The notes under the pieces are model-generated. The model saw only the letters and a program-made list of their open reading frames with translations. It did not search any database and was not told where the DNA came from. From NCBI RefSeq assembly GCF_900116005.1, contig NZ_FOYI01000010.1:1-64000 (forward strand): 64,000 nt of DNA, read 5' to 3'. Shown here one piece after another: positions 21,201 through 33,200 of the stretch. The stretch's first letter is position 1, and each line of letters starts with the position of its first letter. The translations under genes and the position numbers were made by a program. Source of the stretch: Poseidonocella sedimentorum. Its GTDB lineage: Bacteria; Pseudomonadota; Alphaproteobacteria; Rhodobacterales; Rhodobacteraceae.

Positions 21201-24200
21201 CTGAGCGGGGCGTTGAGCGTGATGTCGCGGCCCGATTGCATCTCCAGCCGGGTGGTGACGTCGGATGTGCCGATGCGGATCTCGTCGTTGGCGATGATGC
21301 TCGCCTCGGACAGGACCACGAGCTCGCGCGTCGCGAAATCCTGGCTCGTCGGGATCTCGAAATCGGCGCCGGTCTCGAAGACCAGCCGCGCGACCGCGTC
21401 GACCCAGATATCGGAGCGGATGTCCAGCGCGCCGCCCGCCGCGAGGCGGACCTCGGCGGCCAGCCCGGTCGCGTCGTACTCACCATCGCTGTCGAGCGCG
21501 CGGATGAAGCCGCCCGCCGTGCCGTTGACCGAGAGCTCGCCCTCCGCCTCGACCGTGACCGTCGCCACGCTGGCCAGCGCATAGACATCGCGCAGATCGA
21601 TCGCTTCGGCGGAGATGAGCGTGACATCCCCCGCCCCGGCGCGGGCCTCGGTGATCCGAAGCTGATTGCGCGTGTCGCTGCCGGTGTCGATGAGCGAGAG
21701 CCCGCCCGTTTCGGTTGCCACGTCGCGCCATTCGGCCACGTCGAGCCGCACGTCGTCGATGCCGGTGAGCGCCGAGAGGGCCACCGCGCCGCCGACCGTC
21801 GCGTCGACGGTGATCTCGGTGCCGCCGCCGGCCCCGAGGATCGCGCCGCCGGTGGAGGTGAGCGAGATGTCGAGCGGCAATTCGCCAAGGTCGAGCTGGC
21901 CGTCCTCATCGAGATCGGCGCTGCGTTCGGCCGAGCGCCCGGCCTCGATGCCGGTGACAAGCGCGCCGTCGCCGTCGCGGGTGATTTCGGTCAGCTGGAT
22001 CGAGCGCGCGGTGCTCAGCGTGATCACCCCGTCGAGCGTCTCCAGCCGTTCGATCGTCAGCATCCCGGCCCCGCCGGAGAGCGGCGCGAGCGTGGTGAGC
22101 GTCAGATCGCCCGCGTCGATCACCTGCGCGTCGATCGCATCAACCCGCAGTCCGGTGAGCGCGCTGCCTTCGCCGCTTTCGATCACCAGCCGGTCGGCGC
22201 TGACCACCGATCCCGCGAGCTGGTCAAGCGCGGTGCCGGCGTTGAGCGTGATCTCCCCGCCGGTGAGCTGGCCGAGCGTCATCTGCCGCAGCGCGGCTCC
22301 GTCGCCATCGCGGCGCCCGCCGTTGGTGGTCGGGGTCTCCAGCCGCAGCGCGGCCCCCGCCCCGGCGGTCACGTCGCGCGCGATCATCGCGCCGGTGGTG
22401 GTGATGTGAATGTCGCCCGAGGCGGTGGCGCCCGAGAGGATGTCGAGCCCGTCCACGTCTTCGATCTGCACCCCGCCCGTGCCGGTCACGGTGAAGCTCA
22501 AGGTCGCGGCGTCGATCAGGAAGGCGCCCGCGCGGTTCACGTCGCTGTAGATGCCCTTGGCGGAGGTCAGCATCGCATTGGTCGCGCTGACCCGGTTGCC
22601 CGGGGTCGCAGTGCCGCCGCCGTCGAGGGCCACGGTCTCGCCATAGGCATAGAGCCCGCCGCCCGCCGCCGTGAGGGTGAGCGCGCCGATGATCGACACG
22701 TCGCTGTCGCGGAAGGTGATGTCGCCGGAGGTCGCGCCCGCCGTCAGGCGCACGTCGCCCGCCGATCCGGAGCTGCCCGCGTGGATTTCCGTTCCAATCG
22801 CGGTGAGAATGCTGCCGGTGCCGTCGGTCCCGGCGGTCAACGCGATGCTGTCCGCGCTGAACTGGCCGAAGGCGTCGATGCGCCCCGCGGCCTGGGCCTC
22901 GATCGAGACATCCGAGCTCACCTCGCCCGCCATCCACAGATCGCCGCCAGACACCACGCTCAGCGCGCCGCCCGCGCTCAGGGTCGAGGCGAGATCCGCC
23001 GTCACGCTGGCCGCGCCCGTCAGGGTCAGCGCCCCGCCGATGTTGAGCTCGGTCGCGGTGGGCGTCGTGCCGGTCAGGTTGACGAAGTCGTAGTCCCGAT
23101 CGCCGATGAGCGTCACCCGGCCCGAGGCCAGCTCCGCGTCGCCCGAGGTTGTCACCCGGCCGGTCACGAACAGATCGCGCACCGCGTCGACCTGCACCGA
23201 GCCCCCGACGATCACATCGCTGTCGAAGGTCGAGACGGACACTTCCGCCCCGCCGCCGTCCAGCCGCACCGTGCGGCTGCCCACGACCGTCTGGGTCACG
23301 GCCTCGTCGCGGTAGAGCGTCTGCTTGGCCGTCTTCACCACCTTGGTTTCCACCTGGTAGTCGCGGAATTTCGGACGCTCGTCGAAGACGTCGCTCTCGT
23401 TGGTGACGAACTGGTAGTTGAAGATCGAGCGGTTGTCGTAGATGTCGCGATCGGTCGAGGTCCAGTCGTAGTGGTAATCCTGGAAGGACTGGACCACGTT
23501 GGACTGCTGCCAGTAGTTCCCGGTCTCGTACATGAACCGACGGCTTTTCGCCCAGTTGAGATCGTTCCAGGTGTCGAGCCCGCTGTTGATGTAGACTTCG
23601 ATGGAATGCTCGAACCCGCCGGCGTTGTTCGGCTCGCCCGGATGCCAGTTGCTGTAGCTCGTCGTGTAGCCGCGCCAGCTGATGTAGTTGCTCGAGGCCG
23701 AGGTGACCGAGACGTCGTAGTAGATTGTCCCGCTGTCGACGTGGCGGATCATCCCGATCCAGTAGGAGCCGCTGCCGCCGAAGGCGTCGTCGAGCGCCTG
23801 CATCTGGGTGGCATTGGTGGCGTTGGCGAGGGTGTAGTTGTTGGCCGCGGTCTGGAAATCCGTCGCCCAGGTCGACATGTTGTATGTCTTGTCGACCCAA
23901 TTGTAATCGTAGCCCACGAGCTTGTTGTGGTCGCTCGCATTGCCGGCGTTGGCGTCGATGCTGATCCGTTGAAGACTCGCAGTGGTCTCGAAGAACAGGT
24001 TGTTGGCCAGCGTGCGCAGGGCGCTGTTGCTGTCGGACCGGGTCGCGTTGTTGCTTTGCTTGGACCACTCGGGATCGCGCTCGACCTCGACCTCGTTACC
24101 GCGGTTGAAGATGTTGAAGACCCGCACCCCGTCATCGGGCGCGACCGTCTCGCCGCTCGCCGACGAGCCGCCGTTGTAGGAGATCTGCCAGGTCGAGGGA

Positions 24201-27200
24201 TTGTTGTCGAAATCCTGCGTATAGGTGGTCTTTGTGTAGCTCTCGTTGGGATCGTGCAGCCGCTCGTAGTCGGTTTTCTTGAAGCGCGTCCAGTCGGAAT
24301 AGATCTGGTCGTAATAGACCGTCGCCTCGTCGCGATAGGTCCCGACATATTCCTGCGTCAACCCGACCGAACCCTGGCTGACCGCGCGCGACAGATCCGC
24401 CTCGGCGCCGACCGGCATCTCGATCCACTTGTCGCGCAGCCCGTCGACCTGAAGGTTCACCCGGTGGGTGATGTAGTCGGCCGGGACGGTCCCGGTCCCG
24501 TCGGGGGACCAGTCGGGCGTCCAGGCGCCGGTCGTGGGGTTGCCGTTGATGACGCGGTGCGAGGCGAGATCCGACGCGTCGAAGGTGTAGGCCTTCATGA
24601 AGCCGAGCTGCGACATAACCGCGTCCTTCTCGAGATCCGAAAGCTCCGAGAAGGTCTTGGGGTAGCCGGCTGAATTCAGGTTTGGCGGCGAACTGATGCC
24701 ATAGCTGGCCCAGTCGATGATTTCGCCCGTGCCCGGCGAGCTTGCCGAGTTGCGGTAGTCCACGCCCTCGACGAAATACTCGCGGAAGGTCTCGCCGTCA
24801 AAGTAGCCGTCCTGCTCCAGCCGGACGTTCATGGTGTTGTAGATGTAGCCGGTCTTTATGGATTCGTTGCCGTCCTGCTCCGTCACGGTGGTCGTGACCC
24901 AGCTCACCACGGGCACATCGATGACCGCGTCCACCACCTGATTGTAGCCGGTGATGACTTCGTAGGTGTAGGTCTCGGTCGAAAGGATCGGCGCTTCGAT
25001 CTGGCGCTCGCCGGTGGCGGCGGCGGTGGCATCGACGATGACATCGACCCCGGCCTGAACCGTGATCGTGCCATCGCCATCGAGCACCCCGTCGCCGAGG
25101 ACATAAACGCTGCCGAGCCCGAGATCCTCGGTCTCCACATCGGCGCGCGCGGTGCCCGCGGTGGTGCCGTCGGGCAGCGTTGCCAGAAGGCCCGCCCGGA
25201 CGGCGATCCGCGCATCCGTCACGCCATCGGCGGTGGCGACACTGGCCTGGATCTGCACATCGTGCGAGGCGTTGATGAAGACCTCGTCCTGCGCCAGAAG
25301 ATCGCCGCCGACGAAGAGCGTGCTGCCGCGCACATGGATGCGCCCGCCCGAGACGAACGAGGCATTGCCGCGCCCGAAGCCCTGATCCGATTGCAACAGT
25401 ACATTGCCCGTGGCGAGGATTTCGAGGCGGCTGTCGTCTTCCCAGGTCCGCAGCGCGGCCCCTTCGAGGACGGAGAGCGTCCGGCCGGTGATGGTGATCG
25501 CGTCGCGGGCGTTCATGTCGGCCCGGACGATGACCTGCCCGCCGGTGGCGCCGGTGACGGTGATGCTCGCGGGGTTCGCGCTGATGTCGCCGCCCGTTTC
25601 CTCGATCGCCTGCCCGATCATGCCCTGCAGCAGGAGCCCGCCGGAGCCGGTGATCTCGATCGCGCCGCCGATGCCGGTGTCGAGGATCGCGCCGCTCAGC
25701 CGTTCCGGGGCGCCGCCTTCCAGAGTGTCCGAGACGCTCGCGGCGTCCAGCGCATTGTCCTCGGTGACAACCTCGCCCGCGCCATCGAGCACGAGGAAGC
25801 CCGACGCATCCATCCAGCGCCCGTCCTCGTCCACGAAATAGGTGTCCGCCGCCGTCGCGCCGCGCGCGGAGTTCATGCGGTAGACGAGCGACGTGGTGGT
25901 CACCGAATTGCCCAGCGAGTCGGCAAGCCCACCGGTCACGCGCAGCAGGTCATGGCCGAAGATCAGCCCGCCGAGGGTGATCCGCTGGTCGGAGGTCAGC
26001 AGGATCTGCCCGCCGGCGCCTTCGGCCAGGGTGCTGCCATCGATGCGCAGATCGCTCGACGAATGCAGCGTGACGGTGCCCGAGGTGGTGCCGTCCGGCC
26101 CGAGGCTGCGCACGGCGCTCGCGGCGTCGATCCAGAGGCCGGTGCCGAGCAGGTCGGTGTTGCCCGCGCCCGCGCCTGCGGTGAGGGTGATGTCGCCGGT
26201 GGCGAAGATCCCGCCGGGGGCATCGCCGCCGTCTGAGGCCGTGCCGCCAAGGCGCAGCAGATCGCCGGCGACGATCTCGACATCGCCATTCGCGGCGACC
26301 GCGGTGGCCGTGCCCGAGACGATCTCGGAGCCCGCGTTGAGGCTGCCCGCGATGCGCACGGTCGGTGCGGTGATCTCGATGAGCGAGTCCGCTTGCGCGC
26401 TGGCGACAACGCCGCCCGCCTGCAGATCGAACAGCGTGTCGACGGTGAACCGCGCGAGGCTGCCCGCCTCGATGGTGGCCCCGGTGCCGCTGGCCGCGTC
26501 GCCGATGATGATCTCGGGCCCGGTCACGGTCAGCGCATCGACCTCCACGGCCGCACCGATGAGGCTCAGCGTGCCGCCGAAGGACAGATCGAGATCGCCC
26601 GCCGCCGTCAGGTTGCTGGACAGATCGATGTCATCCAGCGCGGTCAGCCGCAACTCCGGTGTCGCGTCCCCGGCGATGAAACTGGACTCGATGACGCCCC
26701 GGATTTCGAGCGCGACGCCGGAGATATCAAGCTGCCCCGCCGTGTCGATCCGCCCGCCGCTTTGCGTCAGCTCGACGGTCCCCTGCTCGGAGGTGATCGT
26801 GAGCAGATGATCGGCCAGCGTGGTCTCCACGGCGCCATCGATGATCACGTCATTCAGGCCGGATATCTCGATCCGCCCGCCGGCCGCGGTTGTGCGCAGC
26901 GTCGCCGTCGGCTCCAGCACGAGGCTTTCCGCGTCGCTGCCGCCGGTCACGCTCACCAGCCCGCCGGCCTCGACCAGCCCGCGCAGGCGCAGGGTGCCCT
27001 CGGCGCTCAGGGTGACGTCATTGCCGACGCCGCCCGCGATGATGTCGCCGACAAGCACGCTCGCCGCTCCGAGCGAGAAGCCGATGCCGCCATCGATCGT
27101 CTCCAGAACGCCGGTGGACTCCAGCTCCAGCCCGCCCGCGGCTTCGTCGGTCTTCATCTCAAGCGCCGTGTGGGCGCGGATCTTGCCGGCGATATAGGTC

Positions 27201-30200
27201 GCGCCGTTGGGCCCGTCGGGCGCGCCGATGAGAATGTGCGAGCCCGTCGCCGCTGCATCCATCGCATAGCGCCGCCCCGAAACAGCCCCGATGATCGCGC
27301 CATCGCCGTCATTGGTGATCGCCCCGGGAATGCCGTCTTCGAAGACCGCCCCGACAGCCGCGCCGTTGACCGTCTCGCGCAAAGTGCCGGAGGCATCGGA
27401 GGAGGCCAGCAGCGCGATCTCATAAGGCCCGACGAAACGCAGCCGCCCGTCGCGCAGCTTGACGGCAATGTCCGGCGTGCTGCCACCACTGTCGCTCGGC
27501 ACGGCGGCGAGCCCGGCATAGACCGTCCCGAGCGGCGGTGTCAGCACCCCGTTCGGATCGTCGGTCTGCACCACGGTCCACGCCGCCGCGTCCATGGCCG
27601 CGGTCAGATCGGCCAGAAGGTGCTCGATCGTCGTATTGTCCGCAGTGTCCTCGGTGGTCACGGTCACGGCCGCTTCGATGGTGTAGCCGAGCTTGTCGAC
27701 CTGCAGCAGCAGCGTCACGTCCTCGTTGAGCACGCCATCGGACCGGTCGGCCCAACCGCCGAGCAGGAGCTCCTGGATATCGCCCGGCGCCAGCACCGAG
27801 ATATCGCCCGGCGCGTTGAGGAAGATCTGGCTGTTCTCGCGCTGCGTCGTGATCTGGGCCGACCCCAGAAGGACCAGGCCCTGACCGTCATAGGCGCCGA
27901 TCGGATCGGAGGGATCGGGGCTGCGGGTGTCGAGCCCGCCCACGAGTTCGACCTCCTTGCCCGCGGTGATGTCGGTCCGCACGAGGACCTGCCGGTCCGC
28001 CTGCACGCGGATGGTGCTGTCCACGTCATAGCGCACGGGGTTGCGGCCGATGTACTTGCCAAGGCTGTCGCGCACCATGTCGCTCCGCCCGCCGGCGATC
28101 AGCAGCCCGCCCATGTCCACATCGCCGACGCCCGAGAGCGCGATGCGCCCGTCGACGTAGCTGCCGCCCGCGTCGCGGCTCCGGCTGCCATCCTCGGCGT
28201 ACCCCCAGGTGCCTTCGGTCACGAGCTCGGCGGCGGAGGCCACGATGAGCCCGGTGCCGGTCTCGGCATCCGCGCCGCCCGCCACGTCGATGAGCCGCGA
28301 GGCGGTGAGGTAGCCGCCGGTGGTGACGATCTCGCCCGCTTCGTTTTCGGTGAGCCCGCCGATGGTGATCCGGCCCGTGCCGGTCATCAGGATGTCGCTC
28401 TCGCGCCCGGTCCAGGTGAAGCTTTGCGACAGCAGCGCCTCGCTGCCGGGATCGTCGGGGTCGGTCAGGCCGAAGACCTGGTAGAGCTGGCCGCCGGAGG
28501 TAACGTAGCCCATCACCTCGATCCGCTCCTCGCCCGAGAGCGTCACGGTCGAGCCCGCGCCATTCGCGCCGAGCCCCGCCGCCGTCACACCGCCGGCGGT
28601 GTTGATCAGGAGCGAGAGCCGGTTGGCGCCGGTATCCGGCGCATCGGTCATCGCCGCGCCGGTCCAGTGGTCGTCATCGCCGGGCGTCCCGCCGATCAGC
28701 GTCACGTCGCCGGAGGCCAGGAGGCCGGACTCGAGCCGGATCTGCTGGCCTGCGCTCACGATCAGATCGCTGCCGCCGTCGCCGTTTTCGTCCAGCGCCC
28801 ATTCGACGCCGGTCTCGATCACTTCGCCCCCGGCCACGATCGCGCCGAAAATGTCCACGTCTTCCGCGCCCTTGACGGTCACGGTGGAGTGCGCGTCGGT
28901 GGTCCGCAGCGTGCCCGTGGGCCAGACATAGACGCTGCTGCCGCGGGTGTCGGCGCGCCGGCCGGTGCCCTCGATGGCCTCGCCGTTCACGTCCACCCCG
29001 CCATAGAGCGAGAGCGCGGCGGTCGCGGTTGTGAAGCTTTCCACGAAGAGGAAGCTGTTGGACTGATAGGTCAGCGCCGCGTTGGCCCCGGTCGCATTGA
29101 CGTTGCCGCGCAGGATCACGTCCTCGTCCGAGCGGAGCGTGAGCGAGGTGTCGTCGCCGAGGCTGGTCACGGTGCCGGTGATCAGCAGGCCATAGCCGGT
29201 GTCGTGATCGGCGAGGTAATGATCGGGGGAGGCATCGGCAATGCCGCGGAAATAGCCGGTCTTGTTGAAGATCGCGTAGCGCGGCTTGTAGGCCGGGTTC
29301 GGGGTCCCATCGGGCAGGGTCGGAAGGCCGAAGACCGCGTTGTCGTAGATCTGACCGGCCGAGGAAAGCAGCAGATCGCCCGATGCGGTGATCGACCCGC
29401 CAAGCAAGAGCGCGCCCTGCGAAGCGATGGAGATCGTCCCGTTGGTGCCGGAAATTTCCGGTGTGATCCCATCCTCGAGGAAGCGCGCACCGGCGCGGAT
29501 TTCCGTCCCGCTGTTGACCGCGAGCACGTCGTCGGAGTGGAGGATAATCGTCGAGTCGTCCGCTTCGGCGCGGAAGCGGGCAAGCTCCACGAGGATCAGC
29601 GGACCGCCGCTGGCGAGGTCAATCGTCGCGCCCTCGCCGGCGAGCTGGAAGAGGCCGGAGGTCTCGATCGCGTGGGTGGTATCCACATCGATCAGCGCCC
29701 CATCGTCGAAGACCTCGATCCGCGCGGCATTGTCGATGAAGAGGCTCGCCGGCCCGGCAAGCGCGTCGTAATCGACCTGGGCATAGGCATCATCAAGCCC
29801 GGCATCGCCGATCCGGCCGGTCACGTCGAAATCGATGAGCGCGTCGCCCCGGAGCCAGCCGGTGATCTGCGCCTGTTCCTCGACCCGGATCAAGAGCTGC
29901 TCGGCATAGAGCCCGGAATCGGGCAGGCCCATGGCATCGTGGACGTTCTGGCTCGAGACCCGGAGCTTGCGCGTCTCCAGAGTCAGCACATCCTCGGGCG
30001 CCTGCACATCGCCTTGCACGTCGATCTCGTCGGCATAAAGGAAGGTCGTGTCGCGGAACTGCGCGATGCTGTCATCCGGCCCGCGCGGGAGCGCGCCGCT
30101 GTCGGGGACGAACTTGACCTGCGTCGCTTCCTTGATGTCGCCGAGGTACATCAGGTTGCCCAGATCGCGCCGCCCGATATGGATCTCGGAGAACCCGTCG

Positions 30201-33200
30201 GCCAGCGCCGCGAGATCGCGCGAGGACATGTAGAAGCCCGGCCGCTCGACCTGTTGCTCGCTGTCTTCACCGTAATCGTCACCGACGAGATCTTCCGCCG
30301 ACGTGCCCATGTAATAGGTCGTGACGTCGCGCTGGCTGCGCAGAGTGAGGACGCCGGTGCTGATGAGCTGGCCCGCGCCGCTCATCAGGTCGATGTCGTC
30401 GGTGGTGATGGTGATGAACCGGCCGGCCTCTTCGGTCTCGACCGAACCGCTCGCGAGGGTCAGGAGCGAATCGTCGGCCAGAAGGTCGATCTGCAGATCG
30501 CCGTGGGCGACCTCGATGGCATAGCCGGTGCGGATGTCGCTGCGGTTCTTGCGCAGAAGCTCGCGCCACTCGGCGGCGCCGGCGGCCGGATCGGAGATCC
30601 AGTCCTCTTCGTCTTCCCACTGGGTGTCGTCGGGTGTCTCGTCGATGACGAAGCCGGGGTTTTCCTCGCTGACGTAGGCCTGTTCCTGCCTCAGGATAAG
30701 GTCGTCATCCTCGATCAGCACCACGTCGCCCGCGCCATGGCCGGAGGTCGCGGCGGTGAAATAGGCGATGCGCGTGCGGATCGGGTTGTCGAACGTCCCG
30801 ATCGCGTCCTTGGCCTTGACCATGAGCGAGGCGCCCGCCCCGGCGATCTGCCACGCGTCAGCGTTGATCAGGCTGCCGTCAGCCACCGAAATCCGCATCT
30901 CGCTCGCGCCGTCATCTCCGGCGGCAAGGCCGGAGGCGGAGAAGATGTTGGCGCCGAGGATCACGTCCGAGCCGTCGCCATAGGTGCGCAGATCCAGATC
31001 GCCGCTGTTGAGCAGCGTCACATCATGGTTGATCTCGATATCGCGAATGCTGCCGATGATGAGGCCCGAGGCCATCAGCGGGGTCTCGAGGATCACCTCG
31101 CGGCCAAGCGCGCGCAGCTCGGTGCCGCCGAGGTCCATCGCCGCTTCGCCATCGCCCGCCTTGAGCCGCACATCGGCCCCGAGCGAGGTCACGCCGCTCG
31201 CGTCATAGGCCGCGCCGCGCCCCTTGATCGACAGCCGGTCGATGAGCCCATGCTCATAGGTGATGACCTCGCGGCCATTGGTCAGGGTACCGAGCCCGAG
31301 GACGAGCGCATCGGCCGTGGTTCGCGCGCGATCCTGCTCGACGATGATTTCATCGAAATCGCTGCCGAACTCGACAAGGTTGATGGTACCGGTTTCGCCC
31401 GACCGGTCGGCGCGGTCGGTGCGGAAGCGGTAATCGTCGCGCCCGCCGGTGTCGGTCACGTCAACCTGCCACTCGGGGAAGGACTTGACCTGAAGCGTGT
31501 CCTCGAAGGCGGTGAGGATGATGTCCTCGACCTGGGTGCGCGTCACGCGCAGCTCCACCCCGGTGCTCTCGTCCACCGCGTTCACACCCCGCTTGTCGAG
31601 CGAGAGGGTGACGGCGTTGTCCATGGCCGAGAAATCGAGCGCGGTGGCGCCGTCGCTGTCGCTGAACTTGTCTTCGCCCCAGTCGCTCTCGAAGGCATAG
31701 GTGTCGAAGCCGCCGCCGCCGGTGAGCCGGTCATTGCCCGTCCCGCCCGCGAGCCGGTCATCGCCGCCGCCTGCGGTCAGCCGGTCATTGCCCGCGCCGC
31801 CTTCCAGCGTGTCGTCGCCAAGCGCGCCGGTGAGCACGTCATCGTCATCGCCGCCCCGGAGCGTCCAGCCCTGGGAGGTGCCCGAACCGGCGATGAAGCC
31901 GCCCGGGGTGTAGACCCGCTCGCTGACCGTCTCGATACGGCCTTCGCCGTGGTCGATTTCCTCGGTCTCGATGGTGACGGTGCCTTCCTCGAAATAGCCG
32001 ATCTGGATCCTGTCGTCACCCGCATCGCCCGAGATCGTGCCGCCGCCGTGGCGGGCATAGGCCGTGTCGTCGCCCGCGCCGAGCGAGATCGTCGCGGTGA
32101 CGTCCCGAAGGCGCGTCATGTCGAGCGTGTCGTCGCCCTCGCCGAAATTCGCCACCACGTTGCGGATGCCGGAATAGGTCTGGTACCAGCCGTCGTATTC
32201 GACCGAGACGGTCCCGCCGGAGCCGTAGAGCGTGACCTCCTCGCCGGCGTCATCGGTGCCGAAATACTGCCGCTCGCCGGCGCGGTCGCCGACGTTGAGG
32301 TAAAGCGTGTCGCCCTGCTTCTCGGCGAGATAGGGCTGCACGTAGGGCGCGTTGTATTCCCAGTCGAAGAGGTTCGCCTTGAACAGCGTCGCCTCGTAGA
32401 AGGTGATCGTCGTGAGCCACAGATCGAGCTCGACGAAGATGCTGGCCACGAAATTGGCGTTGATGTCGATGTTGAAGAGGTTGGCGAAACCGCCGTCCTC
32501 GTATTCGTACATCGTCGCGATTTCCGAGCCCCGGATGCGCCCGTCGCTCTCGAAGGTGACGTCGGTCACATAGCCGTTCGCGTCCTTGGTGAGGACCGAT
32601 TGCGCGATGTCCTGCAGGTCGAGCCCGGCGTGGAAGTTGATCGTCCCGCGCCCGCCCCCGTAGAGCGGGCCGATGCCGACGCCGAGCGAAAGGCCGATGG
32701 AGGCATCGAGGTAAAGCTCGTCCTTTTCCTCGCCGCCGGTGCCGCTGACGATCGAGCCGTTGCGGAAGGTGGGCAGGGTGAAATCATGGACGAAAAACCC
32801 GTCGAGCGCGTCGAGCGGGTTGCCCGAGCTCATCGCCTGGCGGATGCCGTAGGTGTCGTAGCCAAAGGCCAGATCGGCGATGATCTGGAAGTCGAGGCTG
32901 GCATCGACCTTGACCGTCACCGGGCCGATCGGGATGCGCGCCAGCGGGATGTCGATCCCCGTCTGATAGCCCAGAAGCGGTAGCTCATAGGTGAAGAGGA
33001 TGGCGTCGCCGCCGGAGATGATCTCTTTCCAGTTGTCGATATTCTTGATGTATTCCAGCATCTTGAAGCCGGAACGCGGCTGGTTCAGAGCGCCGCCGGA
33101 GCTCTTGATCTTGCTGGAGTTGGAGCTGGACGAGCCGCCGCCGCCGCCCGATGAGCCGGCGGAAATCTCGGCGAAGAGATCCTCGACCGAGCCTGATCCG

